Shown here: in pieces, positions 1-11,400 of the stretch
How the letters are laid out: each line of letters begins with the position of its first letter
How positions within the stretch are numbered: position 1 is the first letter of the stretch
NCBI GenBank assembly: GCA_963931865.1
Contig: OZ007518.1
Span: forward strand, 263,064-327,063
Source of the DNA: Axinella damicornis
Taxonomy: Eukaryota; Porifera; Demospongiae; Axinellida; Axinellidae
Reading direction: 5' to 3'
DNA length: 64,000 bases
Translations under genes and position numbers: made by a program
Notes under the pieces: generated by a model
Seen by the model: only the letters and a program-made list of their open reading frames with translations
The model's database searches: none
What the model was told of the DNA's origin: nothing

Positions 1-33
1 TGTTGTCAAGCCACAGGAGAATAAAGAATATCA

Positions 34-2241
34 TTAGAAGATGACAATTTGACCTATGGATTCAAACTCAGCTACATACACAAAACCATCATCATCAATT
101 ACAATGCCTGCAGGGACACGGACCTGACCAAAGGAGGTTACAAACTCTCCACTTGTCCTAAACACTGACACACATTCGTTCCCCCACTCACACACATACA
201 CAAACTGATCGTCAACACAGATGCCACGAGGATATTGTAGTTGTTTGGAAGCACCTGTTTTATTGAATGCAAACAAAAACTGTCCCTTGCAGTCAAATAC
301 TTGCACACGATTATTGCCACTATCTGACACGTACAAATTTCCTGCTCCATCCTGGGCAATGTCATTCGGGGAGTTAAACTCAGCATTCCCATTGCCACGG
401 CGGCCAAAACTATTCACGTACTCCAACTTTGTGTTCAGTACTTGAAATCTGCAGTTGCCATGATCACAAACGTACAGTTTGTCATTGATAATCTTGATCA
501 TGCCGAGATTGCTGAACTCTCCAGGTTGTGTGCCTCTGCGTTCAACAACTTTCACGAGCTTTCCTTCCCTGCTGAACTTGAACAGTGAGTGGTTACTATA
601 GTCAGATACATAGATGATGTCTTCTTTATCTACGGCTACTCCATGAGGCCGTGAAATCTTCTGATGTGTCACTGTTTGTACCTTCTCACCATCTTTATCA
701 AACATGGTCACCTTCTTCCCACTCCACTCAGCTACAACCAACTGCTGCTTGCTGTTGAATGCTACCCCCCATGGACAAATCACTCCTTCCACGACCTTGA
801 CTGGCTTGCCTAGCTGGGTGGGGTGGATCTTTGCAAACACTCGGAATGGACTGCCAGCAATTTGGGTGCCATTCACCTTAACGATTATCGTATGCCGTCC
901 ACGTACCTCTGGAGTGTAAGTGACCTCGTAAATTCCTCCCAATTTTGGTACAACTTTGGCATGAACAACGGAGTCATTCACACTGGACTTCAGTTCCGCC
1001 TCAACCGTTTGTTTTTCTTCACTGCCGTTTTGGTACACAGTACAGACAGTGAACTGGGCTGCCTTGCCAACTTCAGCGACGTTCATCCCAGGCCCTTCTG
1101 CTGTGCACTTTGTGGGATCCACTTGTAACAGCATTACAGCAGCATTCTTTTGACAGAGGTCGGAGATACCTTCAGCACAGGCCACTCTAACACCAATGTT
1201 CGCTACCTCAGCTGGCATGAGATCAATACGCTCGTACTTTTCCCGCTGCTCTCGGACTTGGTCTTGGATTTGTTGCTGCAGTAGCATGATCTCTTCGTCA
1301 GTTCCATTATCAATGCTACGCTCTACGAACTCCACGAGACCTTGAATCTCACTGGTGGCTAGTGTGAACCCCTTCCTCTGTGCTCCAAGGCTGTCTAGCT
1401 TTTGCTGTTTCAATTCAGACGCACTTTCTAGCAGCTGCTTCTCACGCTTTTGCAGGATTTCATGAAGTTGCTTGAACGACTGCTGAATTGTGCTTGCAAC
1501 AGACTTATGCTGCTCGGAAAGCTCTTTCTCAACCTTGTCGACTTCCCTGGTAGCAGCTGAGATGTTGGTTTGGATTCCTGCTAGTGGTGTCAAACTCTCT
1601 TTGAGTGTTTTCTTGTACTGAGGGGCGGATACCTTCGCAAATTCAGACTTGTGACCAGCATGGTCATAAAGAACACAGTCTCGACAAATGAGGGAACTGC
1701 AGTCGAAGCAGAAGATTTTCATCGGCTCGTCGTGTTTCTGGCACATCGACGGTGGAGCCTCTTTCAGTGGAATTACCTTAGCCCCGCCCTCTTTCAGTTC
1801 CTGAAGGGTCACGACCTTGTGGCCAGCGAATACCTTCATCTTTCTGTGCGATCTCACGCAATCGTTGCAGATAAACTCGGTACACTGGCGGCAAAACGCT
1901 TCGGCTTTCGCTCCAGAACACATTTCGCAAACAGCTTCCACTTTCCCCTGCGCTTTCTCCATTCTCGCGTGGAGCTCTTTTATTCGATTGACGAAAAACG
2001 CCGTGGGCAGTTGCTCGGGGTCGTTTTGCGGCAAAATGGTTCCCCTCCGGCACTCGGGGCACGGGAAGGGGCGGTTGGGCCCGGCTCGGACGGCCAGTTG
2101 TCGGACGCACTCCTTGCAGTAGTAGTGGAGGCACGGGAGGATCTTGGGTTCGCGGAAGTGCTCTTGACAAACTGGGCAAGTGATCTCCTCCTCCAGCTCT
2201 TCCAACCCCTTCTCTACCACGTCCGGAGCTTCCGCCATCAT
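34..2241 (-). CDS. TRIM-NHL protein, copy A (RING, B-boxes, coiled coil, filamin, NHL)
   Basis: Intronless 735-aa reading frame. From the N-terminus it shows a C3HC4 RING (about 20-65, CPVC...CPEC), two B-box zinc fingers (about 103-145 and 166-205), a coiled coil (about 210-330), a filamin/ABP280-type Ig domain (about 375-470) and a six-bladed NHL propeller (about 480 to the end, with repeated D-G-NLYVSDSGNNRVQVF-like units). This is the TRIM2/3/71 architecture. Family members are E3 ubiquitin ligases that often bind RNA or cytoskeletal partners through the NHL propeller; the substrate here is unknown. Two adjacent ATGs (2241 and 2238) can start it; the longer reading begins with a TTG codon and was not used. 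A paralogue lies at 4712-6967. The lack of introns beside intron-rich neighbours suggests a retrogene origin (inference). Confidence 0.93.
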   Translation of the reverse strand: MMAEAPDVVEKGLEELEEEITCPVCQEHFREPKILPCLHYYCKECVRQLAVRAGPNRPFPCPECRRGTILPQNDPEQLPTAFFVNRIKELHARMEKAQGKVEAVCEMCSGAKAEAFCRQCTEFICNDCVRSHRKMKVFAGHKVVTLQELKEGGAKVIPLKEAPPSMCQKHDEPMKIFCFDCSSLICRDCVLYDHAGHKSEFAKVSAPQYKKTLKESLTPLAGIQTNISAATREVDKVEKELSEQHKSVASTIQQSFKQLHEILQKREKQLLESASELKQQKLDSLGAQRKGFTLATSEIQGLVEFVERSIDNGTDEEIMLLQQQIQDQVREQREKYERIDLMPAEVANIGVRVACAEGISDLCQKNAAVMLLQVDPTKCTAEGPGMNVAEVGKAAQFTVCTVYQNGSEEKQTVEAELKSSVNDSVVHAKVVPKLGGIYEVTYTPEVRGRHTIIVKVNGTQIAGSPFRVFAKIHPTQLGKPVKVVEGVICPWGVAFNSKQQLVVAEWSGKKVTMFDKDGEKVQTVTHQKISRPHGVAVDKEDIIYVSDYSNHSLFKFSREGKLVKVVERRGTQPGEFSNLGMIKIINDKLYVCDHGNCRFQVLNTKLEYVNSFGRRGNGNAEFNSPNDIAQDGAGNLYVSDSGNNRVQVFDCKGQFLFAFNKTGASKQLQYPRGICVDDQFVYVCEWGNECVSVFRTSGEFVTSFGQVRVPAGIVIDDDGFVYVAEFESIGQIVIF

Positions 2242-2945
2242 GCACAAATGTGGGCTATTTCAGAAGAGAAAACAGGCTAACTCAAGATAAAGGGAGGGTA
2301 AAATGGCAGAGCTCTACGCCCACATTACTCTAGTGCGCATGTGCAATATGAATACTGTTGTGATTGAAATTCAATATTCCCCTTTTGGACAGCCAACCTT
2401 GTAGCTACATGTGTATAAAACTGGACAAGAAAATCATCTGCAGCTACAATACAAGAGCAGCCCAAATGATGGGGGGAAAAATGGAGGTACTATACACGTG
2501 TAGAAGTGGGAACGAGCCTAGCCATGGGTAATATGGTCATCTTTATGTGTGCAGCATCATTGGCTGGAGGTACAATATACCGTACGTATTTATTTTTACA
2601 GTAGCTATATAACTGTTGGGTAAACTAGGTGTGCAGCTGATAGAATTGATGAAGGCCTGTCCAAACATTAGCGTACGTAGTGTCGACTACGTACATGTAT
2701 CAATTAAGTTAAGTCTGCCAACTGTTCCTGAAGTAAAAACAAATCAATGACAGAAAGAGGAAAACACTCAACACTTTGCCTATGCATGCCTTAACTCAGC
2801 TGCAGGAGGGAGGGAAGGGCCTGGTGTGTGGGAAGTTATAATGAAATGATTTCCTTTCTCTCCAGAGCAGGTTTAGCTATCAGAGGAAGATGCTTGTATG
2901 TGTGTGTTGAGGGGATCATTAAACTTGCAATTGGGCATTTTCCCA
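2242..2945. other. Upstream flank of TRIM-NHL copy A, shared with copy B
   Basis: Non-coding. The first 90 bases upstream of the start (around 2290-2345, containing CTCTAGTGCGCATGTGCA) recur upstream of copy B at about 7015-7070, as do blocks near 2440-2660 and 2885-2945. The duplication therefore carried the putative promoter with the gene. The block at 2710-2760 recurs at 8105-8155, out of order, so the copy-B flank was later rearranged. Confidence 0.7.
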
Positions 2946-3128
2946 AAACTGTGGGGTCTGAAATGTTGGAACAGTTGCAACAACGCCTCTTTGATAGGTA
3001 TAAGCAATCTGAAGTCACATGGCAGTCACATTTTGGTCAGTGTAATAGTTCCATTGCAGGCATACAATGTAGTTGCATGACTATCACATGATTAGTATGA
3101 CAGTCATGTGACCTTCCCTCCCTCCCAG

Positions 3129-3678
3129 AGCGAAGGTGGACTATGACTCCCATGTGGTCGTGCTGGAGTCCTGGGACGAGTTCTGTGCCAACCTGGACAG
3201 GAAGTTGGTCATTATGGCACCCTTCTGTGGGGAAATCCCTTGTGAAGACCTCGTGAAGAAGACCAGTGCAAGGTCAGACACCATGTCCACAGACAATGTT
3301 GTCCTCAGAATAGGCTACTCTGCATAATATCTCCTCATCCTCAAAGAGTCTCAGCACATTCTTTGTCCCCCTCCTCCTCCCTTCCCCCTCTTCCTCCTTC
3401 CCTCCCCGCTCCCTCCTCCAACTCATCCCCCTCCTGTCTTCCTTCTGTTCTTCTCCCTCCTCAATTACCCCTCCTTCCCCTCCGCCCCATCTCCCCTCCC
3501 TTATCTCCTTCCCACACGCAGGGAGGACCAAGCCGACCCAAATGCCCCGTCCATGGGGGCCAAGGCACTCTGTATCCCATTTCAGCAGCCCAAGAAGCTG
3601 GCTCCAGGGATGAAGTGCATTCGCCCGGAGTGTCCCAACGAAGCCAAATTCTACACCCTCTTTGGACGTAGTTATTAA
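3129..3678 (+). CDS. EPRS1: Glutamyl-prolyl-tRNA synthetase, C-terminal exons (partial)
   Basis: Two exons, 3129-3272 and 3522-3678, joined across a GT-AG intron in matching phase. They encode the extreme C-terminus of the prolyl-tRNA synthetase half of bifunctional EPRS: AKVDYDSHVVVLESWDEF, the hallmark APFCGEIPCEDLVKKTSAR, then APSMGAKALCIPF, a C-x4-C pair, and the terminal FYTLFGRSY followed by TAA. This zinc-binding C-terminal domain is typical of eukaryotic/archaeal-type ProRS. A likely preceding exon ends at 2997 (…MLEQLQQRLFDR, GATAG|gtataag) and fits the phase, but its acceptor is unclear. The rest of the enzyme is not seen. Either it lies left of the window, making TRIM copy A nested in an EPRS intron, or this is a stranded 3' fragment. 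The intron is a long polypyrimidine stretch. Confidence 0.88.
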
Positions 3679-4711
3679 ATGCTGTTACTATGGCAATGTC
3701 TTAGGATAAAAAAAAATTAATTGCTTTAGCTCTTTAGTAGGGTGTGCATTTTCAATTGTACAATATTAGTTGGTGCAATTTTCATAAATGCTGTGGTGAA
3801 GGTAATTAGTTTCGCATCAGATTCACCAGATATCACCCTGTCTCAGTAACCACTGACCAGGTTGACAGGAAAGGACAATGGATATTCCTGTAAGAAAATA
3901 ACCATGCACATGCAGGCTACCTTGATCGAGCTCCTCATTGTCATGTGCACGGGCCTGCATGCAAATGCAACTGTCAGGCCTACATGTAGGCTAGCTGGCT
4001 TCCTCGATCATGGGAGTATTGCATTGATATCAATAGTGATGTACATGTATATAATTGTAATGAGAGATGGTGGAAATTATAATACTTGTCTATACTTATA
4101 ATTGTAGTACTCAATAATTATGTATGAGAGTATACCTATAGTGTTGGTCCCAGATCGGAGTCATGCAACCAGCCTCAAGCCATGGGGATTGCTACATACA
4201 CAATTCCCTGCATGCAGCTAGACCTTTCATCGTGTTGACATAAAATTCCTGCAAGATGGTGGGAAATAATTATAATACTTGGCTTGCATAACAATTACAG
4301 CAGCTATAACATTAGGGGAATACTATTTTTTGGTGGGGTAATACAAATTAATGCCAATAATTGAACCAGCTGTTCAACTGTAATTCATGTGATTTTGCTG
4401 TGCACTGTGTAATGTATAGGCAGAGGCTAGCCTCGTTCCCAGGCCTCCACCCAGATTTTATCTCACAGCCGTGGAGAATCTGCATGGGCAGAGGCCTGCT
4501 GATGAGGCTATAGACAGAGACACACGGTATGTACATAGAGTCAGTATTTCCTATCCAATAGGTAATAGGTCACGCACATGTACAGTTAAAGGTGATCAAT
4601 GGCACCAGGCAGTGTTATCCATACTCATTCCCATTCAGTTCCTTTTACGTTCAGTTGTGAAAATTAATGTTGCCAAAGCCAAAGGAGAATAAAGAACACT
4701 GTTACAAATAT
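3679..4711. other. Intergenic, no gene seen
   Basis: AT-richer sequence between the EPRS stop and the 3' end of TRIM copy B. It contains a single arm of the TAGCCTCGTTCCCAGGC repeat near 4428-4445. The last ~30 bases (AAAGGAGAATAAAGAA) match the left edge of the window, marking the 3' boundary of the TRIM duplication. Confidence 0.6.
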
Positions 4712-6967
4712 TTAGAAGATGACAATTTGACCATTAAATGCATACTCTGCTATGTACACAAAACCATCATCATCAATAACAATGCCTGTAGGCCAACTGA
4801 ACTGATCAAAGGAGGTTACAAACTCTCCACCAAAGGAGGTTACAAACTCTCCACTTGTCTTAAACACTGACACACACTTGTTTCTACCATCACATACATA
4901 CACAAACTGATCAGCACCAACACAGATGCCATAAGGATAGCGTATACGTAGTTTTTTGGAAGCACCTTTTTCACTAAAAGCAAACAAAAACTGTCTGTTG
5001 TAGTCAAACACTTGCACACGATTATTGCCACTATCAGACACGTACAAATTTCCTGCTCCATCCTGGGCAATGTCATTCGGGTACTCAAACTTAGCATCCC
5101 CATTGCCATGGCAACCAAAACTATTCACATACTCCAACTTTGTGTTCAGTACTTGAAATCTGTGGTTGCCATGATCACAAATGTACAGTTTGTCATTGAT
5201 AATCTTCATGAAGCTGGGATCACTGAACTCTCCAGGTCGCGTGCCTGTGCGTCCTACAACTTTCACGAGCTTTCCTTCCTTGCTGAACTTGAACAGTGAG
5301 TCATTACATGTACCAACATCAGATACATAGATGTTGTCTTCTTTATCTAAGGCTACTCCGTTAGGCTTTGAAATCTTCTCATGTGTCACTGTTTGTACCT
5401 TCTCACCATCTTTATCAAACACGCTCACCTTCTTCCCATTATTCTCAGCTACAACCAACTGCTGCTTGCTGTTGAGTGCTATCCCCCACGGACTGCTCAC
5501 TCCTTCCACGACCCTGACTGGCTTGCCTAGCTGGGTGGGGTGGATCTTTGCAAACATTCGGAATGGACTGCCAGCAATTTGGGTGCCATTCACCTTAACA
5601 ACCAGCGTATGCCTTCCACGCACCTCTGGAGTGTAAGTGACCTCGTACACTCCTCCCAATTTTGGTACAACTTTGGCATGAACAATGGAACCATTCACAC
5701 TGGACTTCAGTTCTGCCTCAACTCTTTCCTTTTCTTTGCAGAGTTGACCATTACGGCCCACAGTACGGACCGTGAACTGGGCTGCCTTGCCAACTTCAGC
5801 GACCTTCACCCCAGGCCCCACTGCTGTGCACTTTGTGGGATCTGCAGGCAAGACTACTATTACAGCAGCATTCTTCTGACAGAGGTCGGAGATACCTTCA
5901 GCACAGGCCACTCTAACACCAATGTTCGCTACCTCGGCTGGTATGAGATCAATACGCTTGTGCTTTTCCCGCTGCTCTCGGACTCGGTCTTGGATTTGTT
6001 GTTGCAGTAGCATGATCTCTTCGTCACTTGCATTATCAATGCTGCGCTCTACAAACTCCACGAGACCTTGAATCTCACTGGTCGCTAGTGCAAACCCCTT
6101 CCTCTGTGCTCCCAGGCTGTCTAGCTTTTGCTGTTTCAATTCAGACGCCCGGTCTAGCAGTTGCTTCTCGCGCTTGCGCAGGATATCATGAAGTTGCTTG
6201 AATGACTGCTGAATTGTGCTTGCAACAGCCTTATGCTGCTCAGAAACTTCTCTTTCAACCCTTTCGACGTCCCTGGTAGCAGCTGAGATGTTGGTTTGGA
6301 TTCCTGCAAGTGGTGTCAAACTCTCTTTCAGTGTTTTCTTGTACTGAGGGGCAGATATCTTCACGAATTCTGACTTGTGTCCTGCGTGGTCATAAAGAAC
6401 GCAGTCTCGACAAATGAGGCAACTGCAATCAAAGCAGTAAATCTTCATCGACTCGTCGTGTTTTTTGCACATCGATGGTGGAGCCTCTTTCAGTGGGATT
6501 TCCTTAGCCCCGCCCTCTTTCAGTTCCTGAAGGGTCACGACCTTGTGGCCAGCGAATACTTTCATCTTTCTGTGCGATCTCACACAATCGTTGCAGATAA
6601 ACTCGGTACACTGGCGGCAAAACGCTTCGGCTTTCGCTCCAGAACACATTTCGCAAACAGCTTCCACCTTTCCCTGCGCTTTTTCCATTTTCGCGTGGAG
6701 CTGCTTCATCCGGTTGACGAAAAACGCCGTGGGCAGTTGATCGGCGTCATTCTGAGGCAAAAGGGTTTCCCTCCGGCACTCGGGGCACGCAAAGGGGCGG
6801 TTGGGCCCGGCTCGGAGGGCCAGTTGTCGGACGCACTCCTTGCAGTAGTAGTGGAGGCATTGGAGGATCTTGGGCTCGCGGAAATTATCTTGACAAAGTG
6901 GGCAAGTGATCTCCTCCTCCAGCTCTTCCAACCCCTTCTCTACCACGTCTGGAGCTTCCGCCATCAT
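4712..6967 (-). CDS. TRIM-NHL protein, copy B
   Basis: Intronless 751-aa paralogue of the gene at 34-2241, same domain order: RING (CPLC...CPEC), two B-boxes, coiled coil, filamin domain, NHL propeller. RING, B-box and coiled-coil segments are nearly identical to copy A; the NHL blades differ more, for example at loops facing the likely ligand surface. It carries an extra 24-base in-frame tandem duplication near 4806-4853, repeating GEFVTSFG in the last blade. Start chosen at paired ATGs (6967/6964). Predicted RING-type E3 ligase with a substrate- or RNA-binding propeller; target unknown. Its 5' flank matches that of copy A. Confidence 0.93.
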   Translation of the reverse strand: MMAEAPDVVEKGLEELEEEITCPLCQDNFREPKILQCLHYYCKECVRQLALRAGPNRPFACPECRRETLLPQNDADQLPTAFFVNRMKQLHAKMEKAQGKVEAVCEMCSGAKAEAFCRQCTEFICNDCVRSHRKMKVFAGHKVVTLQELKEGGAKEIPLKEAPPSMCKKHDESMKIYCFDCSCLICRDCVLYDHAGHKSEFVKISAPQYKKTLKESLTPLAGIQTNISAATRDVERVEREVSEQHKAVASTIQQSFKQLHDILRKREKQLLDRASELKQQKLDSLGAQRKGFALATSEIQGLVEFVERSIDNASDEEIMLLQQQIQDRVREQREKHKRIDLIPAEVANIGVRVACAEGISDLCQKNAAVIVVLPADPTKCTAVGPGVKVAEVGKAAQFTVRTVGRNGQLCKEKERVEAELKSSVNGSIVHAKVVPKLGGVYEVTYTPEVRGRHTLVVKVNGTQIAGSPFRMFAKIHPTQLGKPVRVVEGVSSPWGIALNSKQQLVVAENNGKKVSVFDKDGEKVQTVTHEKISKPNGVALDKEDNIYVSDVGTCNDSLFKFSKEGKLVKVVGRTGTRPGEFSDPSFMKIINDKLYICDHGNHRFQVLNTKLEYVNSFGCHGNGDAKFEYPNDIAQDGAGNLYVSDSGNNRVQVFDYNRQFLFAFSEKGASKKLRIRYPYGICVGADQFVYVCDGRNKCVSVFKTSGEFVTSFGGEFVTSFDQFSWPTGIVIDDDGFVYIAEYAFNGQIVIF

Positions 6968-7524
6968 GCACAACTGTGGGCTATGAACATGCTAGCTGAT
7001 CTGTACTGTGAAAGGGAGGGTAAAAATGGCATGGCAGAGCTAAGCCCACATTACTCTAGTGCGCATGTGCAAAATTGATACAAGTGATTGGTCAATCTGA
7101 GAGTCGATATTAAAACCAACTTTGTTCAGCAACATCTACAGCTACAACACAAGAGTAGCCCAAATGATAAATAAATGTAACACATGTAGAAGTGGGAACA
7201 AGCCTAGTCATATGGATAATCCGTATGCCGTCATTGGCTGGAGGTATAATATACCGTCTGCATTTACAGAGCGTTCACAGCAACTGTTGGGTAAACAAGG
7301 TGTGCAACTGATATAATAGGGAATTGATGAAGGCCTTTCCAAATTAATTCATCCATTAAATGTGTGTATCGAGAGGAAGATGCTTGTGTGTGTGTGTTGA
7401 GGGAATCTCTTAATTAAACTTGCAACTGGGCATTTCCACTCCCAAAGCTAATAGGTTGCCTCGTTCCCAGGCCAACCCTAGACTCGTTCCCAGGCCTACC
7501 CTAGCCTCGTTCCCATGCCTACCC

Positions 7525-7639
7525 TAGCCTCATTCCCAGGCCAACCCCATTCTTTCTGTTCTTCAGTTTGCGTTGATAATAATACACGGATGCACAAACC
7601 GAAGAACAGAAAAAACGGGGTAGGCCTGGGAACGAGACT
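7525..7639. mobile_element. Short palindromic element, TAGCCTCRTTCCCAGGCC arms
   Basis: Inverted arms TAGCCTCATTCCCAGGCC (7525) and GGCCTGGGAACGAGACT (to 7639). Further inward GTTCTTCAGTTTG is inverted as CAAACCGAAGAAC. Two more single arms precede it. Member of a dispersed hairpin family in this window. Confidence 0.6.
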
Positions 7640-7710
7640 TATAATTATAGGGTCTGAAATGCTTTCCCCTCTACATGCACACTCCTCACTATACAGTCTG
7701 TAGTACAACC

Positions 7711-7965
7711 ATTAATTCACACACCACACCATCCCAGCCACACACCCCACCGGCCATCCCACACACCACACACCCCACCATCCCAGCCCATATGCACCAT
7801 CCCAGCCACACACCTCACCATCCCACACACCCCACCGGCCATCCCACACACCACACACCCCACCATCCCACACACCACACCATCCCAGCCCACCATACCA
7901 GCCCATATGCACCATCCCAGCCACACCATCCCACACACCACACCATCCCAGCCACACCACTGTTG
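7711..7965. repeat. CA/CCAT-rich minisatellite
   Basis: Irregular tandem copies of units such as CACACCATCCCAGCC and CACCCCACCGGCCATCC. Reading frames through it are repeat artefacts. Confidence 0.8.
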
Positions 7966-8414
7966 TCCAGTCTGAAATATGCATGTAAAACATCATCTAC
8001 GTGAGACGTGACTCTGTTTCATCACTTTTTGCTTCCCGTGTTCCTGCAGTCTGCACCTGACGAGGGCTCTGGGCCAGACTAGATACAGGAATTCCTGTCC
8101 AAATTATAATAAGTTTGCCAACTGTTCCTGAAGTAAAAACAAATAATGGCAGTAAGAGGTGGTACAAAAAAAACATTTAACCAAAGTTTGTTGATGCAAA
8201 GGAAGATGATGATCATGTAACTAGGCGGGCTAGCACTAATACATGGATAAAACAGAAATTGGAATCAGCATGCAAGGGGAAAAAATGCACTTGAGCCAAT
8301 GCATGAATGATCACTGGTTGAAGACGGCCAGTCCAATGCAGGCACAATGTGCTAATAAATAAAACTGCACTATACTAGGAAGGAGTACCGGGACGAGGGG
8401 AGGGGGAGAATGGG

Positions 8415-11400
8415 TCAGTCGATTGAGAGGTCTGGGAACATCTGGACACGGTAGTGGTACAGTATCTCGTACTTCACCCAGCGTTCGGGCGTGTGTGTGT
8501 CCACCTTGAATGACCTGACCTGCAGGCCGGTGGAGTTGCCTGGAAGGGAGTAGGTCACCTCAGCGTGTTCCCTGCTCACATCCGGCCTGTGCATGCCTTC
8601 AGGGGGGAGGGGTGTGTGAGAGGGAGGGAAGGGAGTGTGAGGGAGGGAAGGGAGGGGTGTGTGTGAGGGAGGGATGTGTATGAGGGAGGGAAGGGAGTGT
8701 GTGAGGGAGGGAAGGGAGGGATGGGAGGGATGGGAGGGGTGTGTATGAGGGAGGGAAGGGAGTGTGTGAGGGAGGGAGGGAAGGGAGTGTGTGAGGGAGG
8801 GAGGGGAGTGTGTGAGGGAGGGAAGGGAGTGTGTGAGGGAGGGAGGGAGGGAAGGGAGTGTGTGAGGGAGGGAGTGTGAGGGAGGGGAGTGTGTGAGGGG
8901 AGTGTGTGAGGGAGGGAATTGTGTGAGGGAGGGAAGGGAGGGATGGGAGGGAGGGAAGGGAGTGTGTGAGGGAGGGAAGGGAGTGTGTGAGGGAGGGAAG
9001 GGAGTGTGTGAGGGAGGGAGGGAAGGGAGTGTGTGAGGGAGGGAAGGGAGTGTGTGAGGGAGGGAGGGAAGGGAGTGTGTGAGGGAGGGAAGGGAGTGTG
9101 TGAGGGAGGGAAGGGAGTGTGTGAGGGAGGGATGGGAGGGATGGGAGGGAAGGGAGTGTGTGAGGGAGGGAAGGGAGGGATGAGTGCAAGGCATGCAGTT
9201 CATCACAAAGAATCCTGAGGGAGCAAGCACTCTGCGTGAAACCCTAACGTTTACTGCCAGTAGAATGACCTAACAACCAGCAACGCAGTAACCAAATGGC
9301 CCACACAACTATCCGGGTAACGAGCAACGGACATGACCCTGCCTTGCATACACCTGCATACTCAACACATAGTTATCATTCCTTGGTACCACCAGTGTAC
9401 ATGACTTCATACACCCCACAATCCCCAGGGGACTGCCCCAGGGGACTGCACACTACTGTCATCGCTCTTAACACTAGTCTCATGCCTAGGTCTCCTGGGA
9501 ATGAGACTAGTCTAACACATGGATCAAGACTGTCACATGGTTGTCATGTGATTACTTTGCACAACTAACAATCCCCTGGAGACCACATGGCCCAGAGGAA
9601 GTTGACCACCATACACACCACGAAGTAATCAATGTTGGTCACTTACTAATCAATGTTGTTGGTTTTTTTGTCATAAGACGTGAGAACAGTTATGAAGTTG
9701 ATTGCAAAGGGTGTGAGCAGAAGACAGCTCCTGGGGTTGCTACGGAAGGTTTCTAGTTCGTACACTTTGCAATCGGATGAGACGGAGGACTACCCAAGTG
9801 CCACTCCCATATCCGTCACTCCTGGATCCTAGTCAGTCCAGATTACTCGCAACAGTGTTGGGGATCGATGGTGAATACTGTCTATGAAAGTAGTGTACTT
9901 AACGCAATCCGTATTATCGTGAGATCTGATTAGCAGAGGCCAACCTTACCCCCCCGTATGTAGCCTCAACACAACAGGAACCTTTCACATGACTGTCATG
10001 TGATTGTCACATGCCTTAAATCTTGTAACCCCTTGGAAACTAGGTGTATCATGTGATTATCACATGACCTCTCCCTGGAGAGCACATGGTTCGTCACACA
10101 AGCCATGACTTTGTGCATCACTGGGGAACTATGCATATCATGTGGTTGTCACATGACCTCCCCCTGGAGAGTACATGGCTAATCACACCTTTACCGAGCC
10201 ATGACTTCACTTCCTGCAACTATTTATTAACCCAAGAACTCTGTGCCAGCCATATATGCATATGAGCATATGATGGAAACTTAGTAAGGAGTTAAAGTGC
10301 TATACTCGTTATGGGATGGTTCAAAGTCCACGGCATCACAACTTGTGTGTGCCAATCACACATTGAGCGTTCCCAGGCTGCGTCGCTTTCTCTCCTCGCA
10401 TGGGGTTTGGGAAGGAGGCTAATTGGACCCTTCAATGTCTCAAATCTGGGTACTCCCTCTGCCCCCCCCCCCCCCCCCCCCCCCCATCACACTTTCCCCC
10501 ATCCCCCCTCCCTCCCACCCACCTGGCTTCAGCTGGACGTCACACCTCAAGTTGTGGGACACCTCTGTCCTTGTGTAGTTGCCGATCCTCCACATGATGG
10601 CTCCGTGCTCTGGCTCGTACTTGGCGGACCCCAGGTACGTCTGAATCTGGCAAGAACTGCTCCTGATCTTACGCCGGAAGCTCCCTCGGAGGGCACTTGT
10701 CGAGCGAACGGATTTCTTCCCTCCAAAGCGTGTATCAGCCAGAAACAGTGGACTCCAGCTCGAGGGGATCGGGAACTTGATCACAAGATCTTTGACCGGC
10801 CGCAACTGGATGTTCAGCTTCTTCCGTACGGTGAATGAGGAGACGATTCGAACGGTGTTCCTGCGCTCATCGTACTCCATGAGGGCACTCACATTGATCG
10901 GAGGGGAGATGTAAGGCTCTATGGAGCAGCGGAGAAGCTCAAACGGATAGCCATCTACCGGTTTGAATTTCAGCTCTCGATTTGCTTTGTACGCACTCTT
11001 ATCGACGCAAGGATGTAGAACAACGTCGTTTAGTTTGACTTGTCTGGACATGCTGCTTGTCATTTGACCTTTGCCCTGTAGCAGGAGAGCTTCAAGGTCG
11101 TTGAAGACCAGTCTGCACTCTGGGGACCCGGTCACGAACGCTTGGACGTACACCCTGTTCAGCGACATCCTCTCCAGCACAGCCCCGTCACAATTCATCA
11201 AGATATCGGAGTGGTCCTTCACATCAATGAAGACCTCGTTCATTCTGTAGGCCACACCCTGTTGCCTAGTGACCGGTAACTGTCGCACTGCCTCGTTTAT
11301 CTGGTCTGAGAGGCTCTCGACCACGTTCAAATCGGGACAACCAATTTTGACAATCGTGTGTGCCGAGCTCACGTGTTCCACAAAGAGCCATCGCTTGAGC

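Larger units (their letters stand above)
6968..8414. other. Rearranged flank of TRIM copy B with repeats
   Basis: No gene seen. 6968-7440 matches the copy-A flank. 7440-7640 is made of palindromic TAGCCTCGTTCCCAGGC-type units, 7711-7965 is a CA/CCAT-rich tandem array, and 8095-8160 resumes similarity to the copy-A flank at 2654-2760. The order of blocks differs from copy A, so insertion plus rearrangement is likely. Confidence 0.6.

Noticed and set aside
1651..2280. Long plus-strand open frame over the TRIM gene start
   Set aside because: Antisense shadow of the conserved RING/B-box coding sequence; the same appears at 6377-7078 opposite copy B.
8415..9230. 271-codon minus-strand frame made of [10 protein letters not shown] repeats
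   Set aside because: It joins the true last stonin exon (8415-8596) to the intronic polypyrimidine minisatellite; an acceptor at 8597 and correct phase show the repeat part is intron.
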